Shown piece by piece: positions 35,705 through 44,511 of a stretch of 64,000 nucleotides of DNA; position 1 is the first letter of the stretch; each line of letters starts with the position of its first letter. The DNA is taken from NCBI RefSeq assembly GCF_014200605.1, contig NZ_JACHCE010000010.1:1-64000 (forward strand), written 5' to 3'. The notes below the pieces were generated by a model. It did no database searches, was not told where the DNA came from, and was given only the letters and a program-made list of their open reading frames with translations. Source of the DNA: Pedobacter cryoconitis. GTDB lineage: Bacteria > Bacteroidota > Bacteroidia > Sphingobacteriales > Sphingobacteriaceae. Made by a program: the position numbers and the translations under genes.

Positions 35705-36394
35705 TTATCCTCTTAGTTGTACATTTTGTTTGTACACCCTGCCGATAGGTAATTCTTGTCCGGATTTCAGTTTTACTGTACTGGATGAATAGGATTCTAT
35801 ATCCTGGGCAAGTACGAGATAAGATTTATGTATTCTGATAAAACCCAGATAAGCATATTGTTCAGCGAATTCACTCATTCTCTGCAACAAGGTAAAATTC
35901 TTAAACCTTCCCACTAATTTAATATACTCTCCAAATCCCTCTATCCAAAGTATATCAGCCAGGCGCATCCGCTGGATCATATAATCAGACTTAAACATAA
36001 TAATTTGTTCATCTGCATCATTAAAAGCAGTAAACCGTTTATATTCCAGCGCTTTATTAACTGACTTTTCGAAACGGGTAAAAGGAACCGGCTTAATCAG
36101 ATAGTCTATCACATCCAGTTCATAGGCCTGGACTGCAGAATTAAGATCGGCCGTAATAAAAATACAGAGGGGCTTATAATTAATTTGCCGTAATAATTCC
36201 AGTCCTGTAAACCCTGGCATGCGTATATCCAGTAATAACAAATCGACTTTTGTCTTTTCCAGAAATACAATAGCTTCCTTTGAGTTGGAAAAAGTTTTGA
36301 CAAGCTCTATACCGGGCACCAGTTCACAATATTCCTTCATTAATTTAAGAGAAGGAAGTTCATCATCTACGCAAACAGTTTTTAATCTGGTCAT
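35705..36394 (-). CDS. LytTR-family response regulator
   Basis: A 229-aa regulator: receiver domain (about 4-118, acidic Asp10/Asp11, phosphoacceptor Asp56 in LLLLDIRMP, KPVPFTRF with the conserved Lys) and LytTR DNA-binding domain (about 128-229, ILWIEGFGEYIKL and RIHKSYLV). LytTR proteins bind paired direct-repeat half sites. Its start overlaps the kinase stop by 4 nt (ATGA). The divergent DUF2490-CitM-DctA cluster is a natural target. Confidence 0.93.
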   Translation of the reverse strand: MTRLKTVCVDDELPSLKLMKEYCELVPGIELVKTFSNSKEAIVFLEKTKVDLLLLDIRMPGFTGLELLRQINYKPLCIFITADLNSAVQAYELDVIDYLIKPVPFTRFEKSVNKALEYKRFTAFNDADEQIIMFKSDYMIQRMRLADILWIEGFGEYIKLVGRFKNFTLLQRMSEFAEQYAYLGFIRIHKSYLVLAQDIESYSSSTVKLKSGQELPIGRVYKQNVQLRG

Positions 36395-37521
36395 AATTTT
36401 AAGCTAAGTTCTGCCTGATAAACCTTTCCTTGCGCATCAGTTTGCAATGAATAATTATCAGTTCCAATTTCAATATTCATCAGCTGTCTGATCAGCGTCA
36501 ATCCTATCCCTTTGTATTCATAATGTACATTAATCTCATCAGATCCAGAGATACTGTTCTGGACGATAAAACGCATTTTATCTCCTTCCAGCATAATATT
36601 TACTTGAATCCAGGCTTCAGGATCATTTCCAATTGCTGAGTGTTTCAATGCATTTTCATATAAAGTCAGAAAAACCGCCGGGGGTATTTCTACCTCATCC
36701 ATCCAATCTTCTTCAATAAAATCAAATTGAATATTCAGTGCATTCCCATGTTTTAACTGATACAAACCTGTTAATGCCTTAATCATTTGCAGTTCTTTAG
36801 AAATACTTATTCTTTTATGGTCTGTTTCATAAATGGTATACTGCAGTAACTGGCTCAGATTCAAAACAGACTGTGATTGCAGTTCATTGATATTATCTCC
36901 AATTGCATAAATATTATTCAGTGTATTCAATAAAAAATGAGGGTTTACCTTAGATTTCAGCAGGTTCATATCCGTCTCCTTTTTGATACTTTCCAGCAAG
37001 ATCAAATCATTCTCAATAATAAATTTATGCTTTGATATCCCCAGCAGCCCCGACACCAGTATACAAATCCCATGTGAGGTATAAATAAAAATAAACAAAA
37101 GCCCCTGTTCAATCCCCCCATGCGGACCAGTGGTTATTTCAGGTTCAATCAGGATTCTTGTCAGACTAAAAATCACAAATATGAGTATCGTATAAAGTAT
37201 ATACTGTGCATAATTTTTGGTGATATAAAACTCCGGTACCAGTTTATTAAAACTGATATAATAGATAAACGCATTACATATCAGTGCAATTAAAATACAA
37301 TATATACTAGAGGGTAATCCTACAAATGATATATAAAAATATACATTCACAAAAGAAAATATCACCCAGAACAAGACATGCTGCACCAAAAGTAACACAG
37401 GCCAATCCTTCTTTAAAACCGATTCAATTATCCTTTTTTCAAAAGACAACCTTAAAATCAGCACTAAGAAAATAATATTTATCAGCATTATCATTAATCC
37501 AAAGTTATCATTAAAAACCAT
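36391..37521 (-). CDS. LytS/YehU-type sensor histidine kinase
   Basis: A 376-aa kinase with about six hydrophobic helices in the first 165 residues, a His_kinase domain with phosphoacceptor His195 (KVNPHFLLNTLNN) and an ATPase part with LYENALKHS and YKGIGLTL. It has no extracytoplasmic domain of any size, so it probably senses a ligand in the membrane or works with a transporter. It heads the two-gene TCS operon. Starts at M10 or M12 are also possible. Confidence 0.92.
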   Translation of the reverse strand: MVFNDNFGLMIMLINIIFLVLILRLSFEKRIIESVLKKDWPVLLLVQHVLFWVIFSFVNVYFYISFVGLPSSIYCILIALICNAFIYYISFNKLVPEFYITKNYAQYILYTILIFVIFSLTRILIEPEITTGPHGGIEQGLLFIFIYTSHGICILVSGLLGISKHKFIIENDLILLESIKKETDMNLLKSKVNPHFLLNTLNNIYAIGDNINELQSQSVLNLSQLLQYTIYETDHKRISISKELQMIKALTGLYQLKHGNALNIQFDFIEEDWMDEVEIPPAVFLTLYENALKHSAIGNDPEAWIQVNIMLEGDKMRFIVQNSISGSDEINVHYEYKGIGLTLIRQLMNIEIGTDNYSLQTDAQGKVYQAELSLKL

Positions 37522-37560
37522 TCAGGGTTTAAAAGCAACCGCCAATAGTTTTACCTGAAT

Positions 37561-37811
37561 CAATCCTCAAAGCAAGCAACAGTTTCCTCTCAGCGAATCT
37601 CCAAAACAATCTTCACCGGTTTATCCTAAACCAATCCTCAAAGCAATCCAACGGTTTCTTCTCAGCAAATCTCCAAAACAATCTTCACCGGTTTATCCTA
37701 AACCAATCTTCAGAGCAATCCAACGGTTTCTTCTCAGCGAATCTCCAAAACAATCTTCACCGGTTTATCCTAAACCAATCTTCAGAGCAATCCAACGGTT
37801 TCTCCTAAACC
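37561..37811. repeat. 72-bp tandem repeat, about 3.5 copies
   Basis: Units begin at 37561, 37632, 37704 and 37776 (last partial). Each full unit contains CAATCTTCACC, the dyad GGTTTATCCTAAACC and CAGCGAATCTCCAAAA. The dyad recurs at 37618-37632, 37690-37704 and 37762-37776, exactly 72 nt apart, with a variant at 37797-37811. Units differ by a few substitutions and one 1-nt indel. It lies 40 nt upstream of the sensor kinase start codon. Confidence 0.88.
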
Positions 37812-37877
37812 AATTCACCAGTCTATCGTCATCCCAACAAATCCCCCAACCAATAAACCATCCTTTCAACAAGTTCC

Positions 37878-38019
37878 AAATCAGGTTACACCTTTAGAAT
37901 TTTTAAAAAACAACAAGCTATGTGATGGCATAGCATGGCCGTTGCCCCGAAGGGCAAAAGGAAATGCAGCCAGAACATAGCTTGTTGTTTTTTAAAAACC
38001 CCAGTCGTTCACCTGATTT
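37878..38019. other. Long perfect hairpin element between divergent genes
   Basis: Arms 37900-37923 and 37975-37998 pair perfectly over 24 bp (core ACAACAAGCTATGT). Outer arms AAATCAGGT (37878-37886) and ACCTGATTT (38011-38019) extend the symmetry. The 51-nt apical part folds further: TTGCCC-CGAA-GGGCAA (37942-37957) within GGCATAGCAT...ATGCAGCC. Because it lies between divergent genes, a terminator role is not needed. It could be a non-autonomous repeat element or a structured RNA. Confidence 0.65.
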
Positions 38020-38141
38020 TCTTGTTGTTCGCTGAGTTTATTTCCTATCTAAAACTTATACCAGCATATTAGAATCCGCACCAAGGTATTTTCAACCTGA
38101 TACCTGATAACAATGCGTATTAATTCTAACCAAATTAAACC

Positions 38142-38846
38142 ATGAAACAAATACTATTAAGTACATTAATAGCATTGATAATCAACCTGTCAGGCTATTC
38201 CATTGCCATTGCCCAGCCCGGAAAATTCAATCAGTTCTATATGTTCCTGGCCAGAGCAAAAGTAGCTCCGCAATGGACAGTCACTTCACTTGTTCAATAT
38301 AGAAGTTACGATGTTGACATTAGTGACAGCAGACTTTTCCTGGTTAACACTTATGCAGATTATAAACTAAAAAACGCTCCTGTTCAATTTGGGGGCGGTT
38401 ATATGTATCTTGAAATCTCACCTTACGATGAAACAGGAACAGAAAAAAAAACTATCCTGGAGCACCGTGTATTTCAACAGGTAACCATTGGTCATAAACT
38501 GAGCGATCGTCTGGACCTGTCACAGCGATATCGTTTCGAAGAACGCTTTCTCTTCTCCGATCGTTTTATCCTGCGGGCAAGACATTTACTCACAGCAAAT
38601 TACAAACTGGGTGATTTAGAAACTGGCAGATGGACTTTAATCGGGAAAAACGAGATCAGGATGAATCTAGACAAAGAAACAGCTTTTGATAGTTTTCGCT
38701 TATGGGGCGGGGCGGGATACAAAATCACTAAAACATTCGAAGCAGAGTTCTATTGGATGAGCCAGTTTGAATCAGGAGGGATTTTCAATTTCGCCGTCCT
38801 GTCGTTACGTAAAAACTTCGATTTCACGAGAAAAAACAAGAATTAA
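38142..38846 (+). CDS. DUF2490 outer-membrane beta-barrel protein
   Basis: A 234-aa exported protein with a signal peptide (about 1-25, ending AIAQ) and alternating-strand sequence rich in aromatic residues (YRSYDVDISDSRLFLVNTYADYKL, LSQRYRFEERF), typical of DUF2490 small barrels. Function unknown for the family. It leads a cluster with two carboxylate transporters, so an outer-membrane entry role is an inference. CitM-like gene follows after 22 nt. Confidence 0.85.
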   Translation: MKQILLSTLIALIINLSGYSIAIAQPGKFNQFYMFLARAKVAPQWTVTSLVQYRSYDVDISDSRLFLVNTYADYKLKNAPVQFGGGYMYLEISPYDETGTEKKTILEHRVFQQVTIGHKLSDRLDLSQRYRFEERFLFSDRFILRARHLLTANYKLGDLETGRWTLIGKNEIRMNLDKETAFDSFRLWGGAGYKITKTFEAEFYWMSQFESGGIFNFAVLSLRKNFDFTRKNKN

Positions 38847-38868
38847 GAACCCAAAACAACTTTATTAT

Positions 38869-40185
38869 ATGTTAGCTTTTTTAGGATTTCTGATGATCAT
38901 TACCTTTATGCTCCTGATCATGAGCAAGAAAATGTATGCATTAACAGCTCTGATTATAGTTCCTATCATTTTTGGCCTGATCGGTGGTTTCGGAAACGAA
39001 CTCGGTGAGATGATGATGGATGGAATCAAGAAAATCGCCCCAACCGGGGTTATGCTGATTTTCGGGATTATGTATTTCAGTATTATGATCGATGTAGGCC
39101 TTTTTGATCCGCTGGTTTCCAAAATACTTAAGCTGGTTAAAGGTGACCCTTTGAAAGTCACAATCGGCACAGCTATTCTTACATTAATGGTCTCTTTAGA
39201 TGGGGATGGGGCAACCACCTATCTTATAGTTGTTTCGGCAATGCTGCCACTTTATAAAAAGCTGGGTATCCCTGCGCTTAAACTAACAGCTATTATTATG
39301 TGTGCTGGCGGAGTCATGAATGTATTACCCTGGGGTGGGCCTACCGCAAGAGCAATGACCTCTTTACATTTAAGCTCTGCAGAACTATTTATTCCAGTAT
39401 TGCCTTCACTCGTTCTGGGTGCATGCTGGGTTATATTTATGGCCAGAATTTTCGGGATGCAGGAAAGAAGAAGAATGCAACTTGCAGGAATTGATATCAA
39501 TGCCGCAGAATTTGCAGCTGCAAATGAAAATCATTTAAAATTTGGGGAATCAGGGGATCAGAGCCTGAAACGTCCTAAACTATTAATATTTAACTTTTTA
39601 CTTACCGCAGCCCTGCTGATAGCTATGGTTCTGAATGTGCTGCCTCTGACAGTCATGTTTATGATCGCTTTCGCCATTGCAATCATTATCAATTACCCAC
39701 GTCTGGAAGAGCAGCACGACAGAATACGTAAGCATGCTGACAATGCATTATCCGTATCAGCTATGATTTTTGCAGCAGGGATTTTCACAGGGATCTTATC
39801 GGGGACAAAGATGATGGATGCCATGGCGATGACTATGATTGGCGCCATTCCTGCGCAATGGGGTACTCATTTACCGCTGATTACTGGATTGGCTACTCCT
39901 CCGCTTACTTTCTTTATGAGTAACGATGCTTATTATTTCGGAATATTACCATTAGTAGGACAAACAGCACAGCATTTAAATGTACCAATTGCAGAAGTAG
40001 GCAGAGCAGCCCTTTTTGGGGGCCCGGTACATTTACTCAGCCCGCTGGTGCCTTCCACTTATTTATTAGTTGGTCTTGCCGGAGTAAGTTTTGCTGATCA
40101 TATGCATTTCACACTGAAATGGGCAAGTATTACCTGCCTGGTTATGTTAGCTGGAGCATTTCTGTTTGGCGTGATCTCTTTCTAA
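38869..40185 (+). CDS. CitMHS-family citrate/metal-citrate transporter
   Basis: A 438-aa inner-membrane transporter with about 11-12 hydrophobic helices. VSLDGDGATTYLIVVSAMLPLYKKLG and the NDAYYFGILPL segment are hallmarks of CitM/CitH (proton symport of metal-citrate complexes). I use the ATG at 38869 because the frame from 38767 overlaps the DUF2490 gene and its first 34 residues are not membrane-like. It is 22 nt after the DUF2490 stop and precedes a dicarboxylate transporter. Confidence 0.9.
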   Translation: MLAFLGFLMIITFMLLIMSKKMYALTALIIVPIIFGLIGGFGNELGEMMMDGIKKIAPTGVMLIFGIMYFSIMIDVGLFDPLVSKILKLVKGDPLKVTIGTAILTLMVSLDGDGATTYLIVVSAMLPLYKKLGIPALKLTAIIMCAGGVMNVLPWGGPTARAMTSLHLSSAELFIPVLPSLVLGACWVIFMARIFGMQERRRMQLAGIDINAAEFAAANENHLKFGESGDQSLKRPKLLIFNFLLTAALLIAMVLNVLPLTVMFMIAFAIAIIINYPRLEEQHDRIRKHADNALSVSAMIFAAGIFTGILSGTKMMDAMAMTMIGAIPAQWGTHLPLITGLATPPLTFFMSNDAYYFGILPLVGQTAQHLNVPIAEVGRAALFGGPVHLLSPLVPSTYLLVGLAGVSFADHMHFTLKWASITCLVMLAGAFLFGVISF

Positions 40186-40250
40186 GATATTATACAATGA
40201 TAATTTCATTAGATTTGATGATAAACCTGGAAAGATGATACTATTTTTAA

Positions 40251-41444
40251 ATGCCTGATAGTTTGCGGAAAATATTTTCCAACCTGGCTTTCCAGGTGCT
40301 CATAGCTCTAATTGCCGGTGTAGCAACAGGAATTTATTTCCCTGGCTTCGCGGTAAAACAACGCTTTATAGGCACTTATTTTATAAAAATCACAGAGTGG
40401 TTCGCTGCTCCGGTTATTTTTCTTTCTATTACCACTGGTATCGCAGCGATAGCCAGTTTAAGAAAACTGGGACGAATTGCCCTGAAATCAGTTATCCTTT
40501 TTGAAGTACTGACCACAATCGCTATCATCTTTGGTTTAGCTATGGCAGCTTTGCTTAAACCAGGCACAATCGACAAAGGGAATATACAGGAAATCATCAA
40601 AACTCATTTTCAGTTACCTTATCATACAACATCTTCAGGATGGCATAACTATCTGCCTGCCCAAAATGTATTGTGGATTTTAACATCAGCCATGACTATA
40701 GGATTGCTGCTTCATTTTCTGCCTCAAAAAGATAAGTATATATTCAAACTCGAAAAGATAAGAGATCTGATTTTCCGGGTAATCACTTTATTCTTCAGCC
40801 TTACCCCATTGGCTGTATTTAGTGGCATGGCCTATACCATTGCCAGTTTCGGCCTGCATTCTATTCTGCCGATGAGTAAACTCGTTGCTGTGATGTATCT
40901 GCTGGTTATCATTTTTGTTTTTGCATTTCTGGGTTTGCTTTTACGCTATTATAAATTCAGTATATGGCAATTGCTGGTCCTGATCAAAGAGGAGATACTG
41001 ATTGTCTTTGGAACTTCCTCTTCGAGGACAGTTATTCCATTGTTGATTGCCCGGCTTGAACACTATGGATGCAGTAAACCAGTAACTGGTTTTGTATTGT
41101 CAATAGGTTATTCTTTTAACCTGATCGGGACTTCTATTTATCTTGGTCTTTGTACTATGTTTTTGATACAATTATACAATATAGAGGCTGATATGTATAC
41201 TTATTTCAAAATCATCCTGATTCTGATGCTTGTTTCTAAAGGTGCTTCGGGTGTACCAGGTGCAGGATTTGTGGCCTTAAGTTCTGCTATTTATATTCTA
41301 CCCGAAATACCTTCCGAAGGATTACTCTTTATTGTTGCCGTAGAAAGGTTTCTGAACGAAGCAAGGTCAATTACCAATACAATTGGAAATGCAGCCTGTA
41401 CACTGGTGATTGCAAAAAGTGAGAATGAATTTGCAGAACGATAA
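40251..41444 (+). CDS. DctA-like C4-dicarboxylate:cation symporter
   Basis: A 397-aa DAACS-family carrier. Visible elements: serine-rich hairpin GTSSSRTVIPLL, the TM7 motif GYSFNLIGTSIY, the second hairpin KGASGVPGAGFV and the TM8 motif ERFLNEARSITNTIGN. The TM8 form matches DctA rather than glutamate carriers (Asn where GltPh has the amino-binding Asp). In TM7 the usual NLDGT is NLIGT: the cation-coordinating Asp is replaced by Ile. A weak hairpin follows near 41462-41488. Confidence 0.9.
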   Translation: MPDSLRKIFSNLAFQVLIALIAGVATGIYFPGFAVKQRFIGTYFIKITEWFAAPVIFLSITTGIAAIASLRKLGRIALKSVILFEVLTTIAIIFGLAMAALLKPGTIDKGNIQEIIKTHFQLPYHTTSSGWHNYLPAQNVLWILTSAMTIGLLLHFLPQKDKYIFKLEKIRDLIFRVITLFFSLTPLAVFSGMAYTIASFGLHSILPMSKLVAVMYLLVIIFVFAFLGLLLRYYKFSIWQLLVLIKEEILIVFGTSSSRTVIPLLIARLEHYGCSKPVTGFVLSIGYSFNLIGTSIYLGLCTMFLIQLYNIEADMYTYFKIILILMLVSKGASGVPGAGFVALSSAIYILPEIPSEGLLFIVAVERFLNEARSITNTIGNAACTLVIAKSENEFAER

Positions 41445-41510
41445 GCCATTACAGTATGATAAAAGCGGACATTCCTGATCAGAACATCCGCAATTCATCA
41501 TTTAATATTT

Positions 41511-42455
41511 TTAAATAACTATCACCGTTTTCCCTAAAGCCGTACCTGTCTTACTTTTTGCGATGGCATCAGGAGCCTCACTTAAAGAAATCTTTTGAAC
41601 TGGAATTTCGATATTCCCGGCTTCCATCATCGCACTTACGCCTTCAAGCAGGGCAACACTGCCTTTTACTTCAAAATTACCACCACGGATATTTTTAGCT
41701 TCCAGTTTTCCTGCATCAGCAGCCCCTATAGTTGTCAAAGCTATCCCCCCTGCTTTTACAACAGAGCTAAGCTGATCAAATGCTTCGGGATTACTTGCCA
41801 GATCTATCAAAGCATCTACTCCTTCTGGATAAGCAGTTTTGATTTGCTGTACAAGATCGCCTGTTGAATAATCAAATGTCTCTGAAGCACCCGCTTTTTT
41901 AATACTGCTTTTTGCAGCCTCGCCTCTTGCTGTTGCCAGTACTTTAATCCCATTTAAAGCAGCAAAAATAGTTGTAAATGTGCCTACTCCACCAGTTGCC
42001 CCAACAATTAAGAGTGTTTTCTCTTTACTCAGGCCAAGTTCTTTGACCAGCTGAAAAGCAGTCATACCAGCTACAGGTGAAGCAGCAGCCTGTTCAAAAG
42101 ATAAACCGGGAGGCATTTTAGCAATAATAACCTTTTCAGGTACAACTATATATTCTGCATAAGTGCCTTCTCCTACCGGGGCATGCATCATCTGGCCATA
42201 TACTTTATCTCCTGTTTTAAAACGACTGACATCTTCTCCTATCTCTTCAACTACTCCAGCACCATCTGCACCTAATATCAATGGAAATATATGAGGCATC
42301 TTCCCATCAAGCATTCCATCAGCTATACGCCAGTCCATCGGATTAAGTCCCGCTGTTTTGAGTTTAATCAGAATATGACCTGGTTTTATTTCGGGTTTTA
42401 AAATTTCTATCAGTTCGGGGACATCTTTAAATGCTTTTACTGCAATTGCTTTCAT
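41511..42455 (-). CDS. Zinc-free MDR-family NADP-dependent oxidoreductase
   Basis: A 314-aa quinone-oxidoreductase-like enzyme: GroES-like N-terminal fold (LKTAGLNPMDWRIADG, ADGAGVVEEIGEDVSRFKTGDKVYG) and a Rossmann domain with VGATGGVGTFTTIFAA near 152-167. Zinc-binding cysteines are absent. Such enzymes reduce quinones or alpha,beta-unsaturated carbonyls with NADPH. It is convergent with the symporter gene and monocistronic. TATATAT-rich short palindromic words precede it (42495-42555). Confidence 0.9.
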   Translation of the reverse strand: MKAIAVKAFKDVPELIEILKPEIKPGHILIKLKTAGLNPMDWRIADGMLDGKMPHIFPLILGADGAGVVEEIGEDVSRFKTGDKVYGQMMHAPVGEGTYAEYIVVPEKVIIAKMPPGLSFEQAAASPVAGMTAFQLVKELGLSKEKTLLIVGATGGVGTFTTIFAALNGIKVLATARGEAAKSSIKKAGASETFDYSTGDLVQQIKTAYPEGVDALIDLASNPEAFDQLSSVVKAGGIALTTIGAADAGKLEAKNIRGGNFEVKGSVALLEGVSAMMEAGNIEIPVQKISLSEAPDAIAKSKTGTALGKTVIVI

Positions 42456-42710
42456 AGGCTTGATTTTAATATAAAATGTTTTTCAGTTTATTAGGCCATA
42501 TATATCGTGCCACAAGTATAAAAACTATTCTTTTTACGGCTATATATGCCTTTTTAACGCTGATATATAAGAATTAACTAAAGAATGAGAAGAAACATCC
42601 GAAGTATAATATGGTTTTTATTATTATATAATAATTAAATAATGGCATCATAAATGCTAAATGTACAGACATCTGCCAAAAAGGCGTTTTGCCTTTAAAA
42701 ACATCTTCTT

Positions 42711-43547
42711 ATGAATAAATTAGAACTTAACTTATCACTTCTTCTGGACTCCTTTATCAGCAGAATCCCCACTCTTTTACTTGCATTGGCTACATTGCTA
42801 ATAGGTTTTTGGTTAATCAAATTCCTGATCCGTTTTTTAAACAATCATCTTAATAAAGGAAAAATTGATATCTCGCTATCTAATTTTTTAATCAGTATTC
42901 TAAAAGTTATACTTTATATCCTTCTACTGGTTACAGTTGCATCGACTCTTGGTATTGAGACAACCTCTTTCGTGGCTATTTTAGGTGCCGCAGGTCTTGC
43001 AGTAGGTTTAGCACTGCAGGGAAGTCTTTCCAATTTTGCAGGTGGAGTACTGATCCTGTTATTCAAACCATTTAAAGTTGGTCACTATATTTCATCCAGC
43101 AATAATGTAGAAGGTACAGTGCTTAAAATCGACATTCTGTATACAACACTCAAAGCAAAAAACGGAACGACTTTGTATGCACCAAACGGACCTTTGGCAA
43201 ATGCGGTAATCAATAACGTTTCAGATAATGAAAACAGGATGCTGGAATATAGTATCGGGATTTCTTACAATGCGAATATTGATACCGCCAGAAAAGTTAT
43301 TCTGGGAGTATTAACGAATGACCCGCTGATTTTTAAAGATCCAGCACCAGTAGTTCTGGTAGCTTCTTTGGGCGATAACGCAGTAAACCTGACTATCAGA
43401 TCATGGTCTGCCAATGCCAGTTTCTGGCCAGCCTACCACCGTAATTTTCAACTCATTAAAGAAGCTTTGGATCAAAATAATATTGGCATTCCATATCCGC
43501 AGCGCGAGATACATATTATACCTGCAGGCAAAGGTCTGCCTGGTTAA
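42711..43547 (+). CDS. Small-conductance mechanosensitive channel (MscS family)
   Basis: A 278-aa MscS-like channel: TM1 (about 15-38), TM2 (about 60-80), and the pore helix TM3 with GAAGLAVGLALQGSLSNFAGG (about 94-114) followed by the beta domain (VEGTVLKIDILYTTLKAKNGTTLYAPNGPL) and an alpha/beta C-terminus with IPYPQREIH. It opens under membrane tension to release osmolytes. The leader carries a short AAAGGC-GTTTT-GCCTTT hairpin at 42680-42696. Confidence 0.94.
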   Translation: MNKLELNLSLLLDSFISRIPTLLLALATLLIGFWLIKFLIRFLNNHLNKGKIDISLSNFLISILKVILYILLLVTVASTLGIETTSFVAILGAAGLAVGLALQGSLSNFAGGVLILLFKPFKVGHYISSSNNVEGTVLKIDILYTTLKAKNGTTLYAPNGPLANAVINNVSDNENRMLEYSIGISYNANIDTARKVILGVLTNDPLIFKDPAPVVLVASLGDNAVNLTIRSWSANASFWPAYHRNFQLIKEALDQNNIGIPYPQREIHIIPAGKGLPG

Positions 43548-43556
43548 ACAGATAAA

Positions 43557-43622
43557 GAGAAGGCTGTCAATACAAGTCACAAAATTTAAATATTATCGTA
43601 TTGACAACCTTCTCCCTTTTTT
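43557..43622 (+). terminator. Terminator of the MscS gene
   Basis: A 17-bp stem with one C-A mismatch (43557-43573 with 43598-43614), a 24-nt AT-rich loop and a T run to 43622. Confidence 0.8.
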
Positions 43623-43652
43623 AAATAATAATTAAATTGATAGCTTTATCGG

Positions 43653-44498
43653 ATGAAATTTTCATCAATCTTATTATTATCATTTAGCCTGTTTGTCAAC
43701 ATTTCAGCAAGTCAGGCACAATATAAATCAACAGTTATCCGAACCTCTGCTCACCCTTTTGAACTCGGTACAACTGAACAAATACAATCTCCGCAGTTAG
43801 CAGAAAAGCGCATCCTCAATATCTATTTACCAGAAGGTTATGATAAAGATTTAAAGGCAACTTATCCGGTTATTTATCTTTTAGACGGATCAGCAAATGA
43901 AGATTTCGTACATATATTCGGTCTGGTTCAATTCTCAGCAATGATAGAAGCAATGCCTAAATCAATTGTGATTGGTATCGCAAATATTGACAGGAAAAGA
44001 GATTTCACCTTCCCTACAACGATTGCCCAGGATCTTAAAGACTTCCCCACTACTGGAAAATCAGAAAAATTCATGGCTTTTATAGAGAAGGATTTACAGC
44101 CTTATATAGCTCAGAATTACAGAACGAATGATACCAAAACAATTATTGGACAGTCATTGGGAGGTTTATTCGCTACTGAAGTATTACTGAAAAAGCCATC
44201 TCTTTTTAATAACTATATCATTATCAGTCCAAGTTTATGGTGGGATAATCAATCTTTGCTTACTGCTGCACCTCAGTTATTGAAATCCTTATCAGATAAA
44301 AATATCAAAGTATATGTTTCAGTAGGTACAGAAGGTAAGGTGATGGAAGATGATGCAAAGAATCTTGCTGAAGTCCTGAAAAAATCAGCAGATAAAAACC
44401 TGGAGGTAATTTTTAATCCTATGCCGGCAGAAAATCATCTGACCATTTTACACAATAGTGTTTACAAAGCATTAGGTATATTGAATGCCAAAAAATAA
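43653..44498 (+). CDS. Exported esterase, alpha/beta-hydrolase (Esterase D/IroE type)
   Basis: A 281-aa secreted hydrolase: signal peptide (1-22, ISASQAQ), strand and helix pattern of the PF00756 putative-esterase family, nucleophile Ser168 in GQSLGG, probable His in ENHLTILH near 264. IroE and enterochelin esterases of this family cut siderophore trilactones, others act on acyl esters; the substrate is not determinable here. It forms a pair with the AraC gene 13 nt downstream. Confidence 0.88.
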   Translation: MKFSSILLLSFSLFVNISASQAQYKSTVIRTSAHPFELGTTEQIQSPQLAEKRILNIYLPEGYDKDLKATYPVIYLLDGSANEDFVHIFGLVQFSAMIEAMPKSIVIGIANIDRKRDFTFPTTIAQDLKDFPTTGKSEKFMAFIEKDLQPYIAQNYRTNDTKTIIGQSLGGLFATEVLLKKPSLFNNYIIISPSLWWDNQSLLTAAPQLLKSLSDKNIKVYVSVGTEGKVMEDDAKNLAEVLKKSADKNLEVIFNPMPAENHLTILHNSVYKALGILNAKK

Positions 44499-44511
44499 CT
44501 TATAATTAGCC

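Larger units (their letters stand above)
37522..38141. other. 620-nt divergent intergenic region with repeats and hairpin
   Basis: The region between the sensor kinase (minus) and the DUF2490 gene (plus) has no coding frame I can support. It contains a 72-bp tandem repeat (37561-37811), a G-poor linker, and a long hairpin (37878-38019), each described separately, followed by about 120 nt of ordinary AT-rich sequence before the plus-strand gene. Confidence 0.7.

Noticed and set aside
37561..37811. CRISPR-like array
   Set aside because: Units are contiguous 72-bp tandem repeats without distinct spacers, and no cas gene is near.
40376..40600. Antisense frame opposite the DctA-like gene
   Set aside because: It is a mirror of hydrophobic membrane-helix codons and has no start context or promoter.
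42495..42555. TATATAT palindromic words as operators of the oxidoreductase gene
   Set aside because: Arms are only about 3 bp outside a simple AT run; such words are expected by chance in this base composition.
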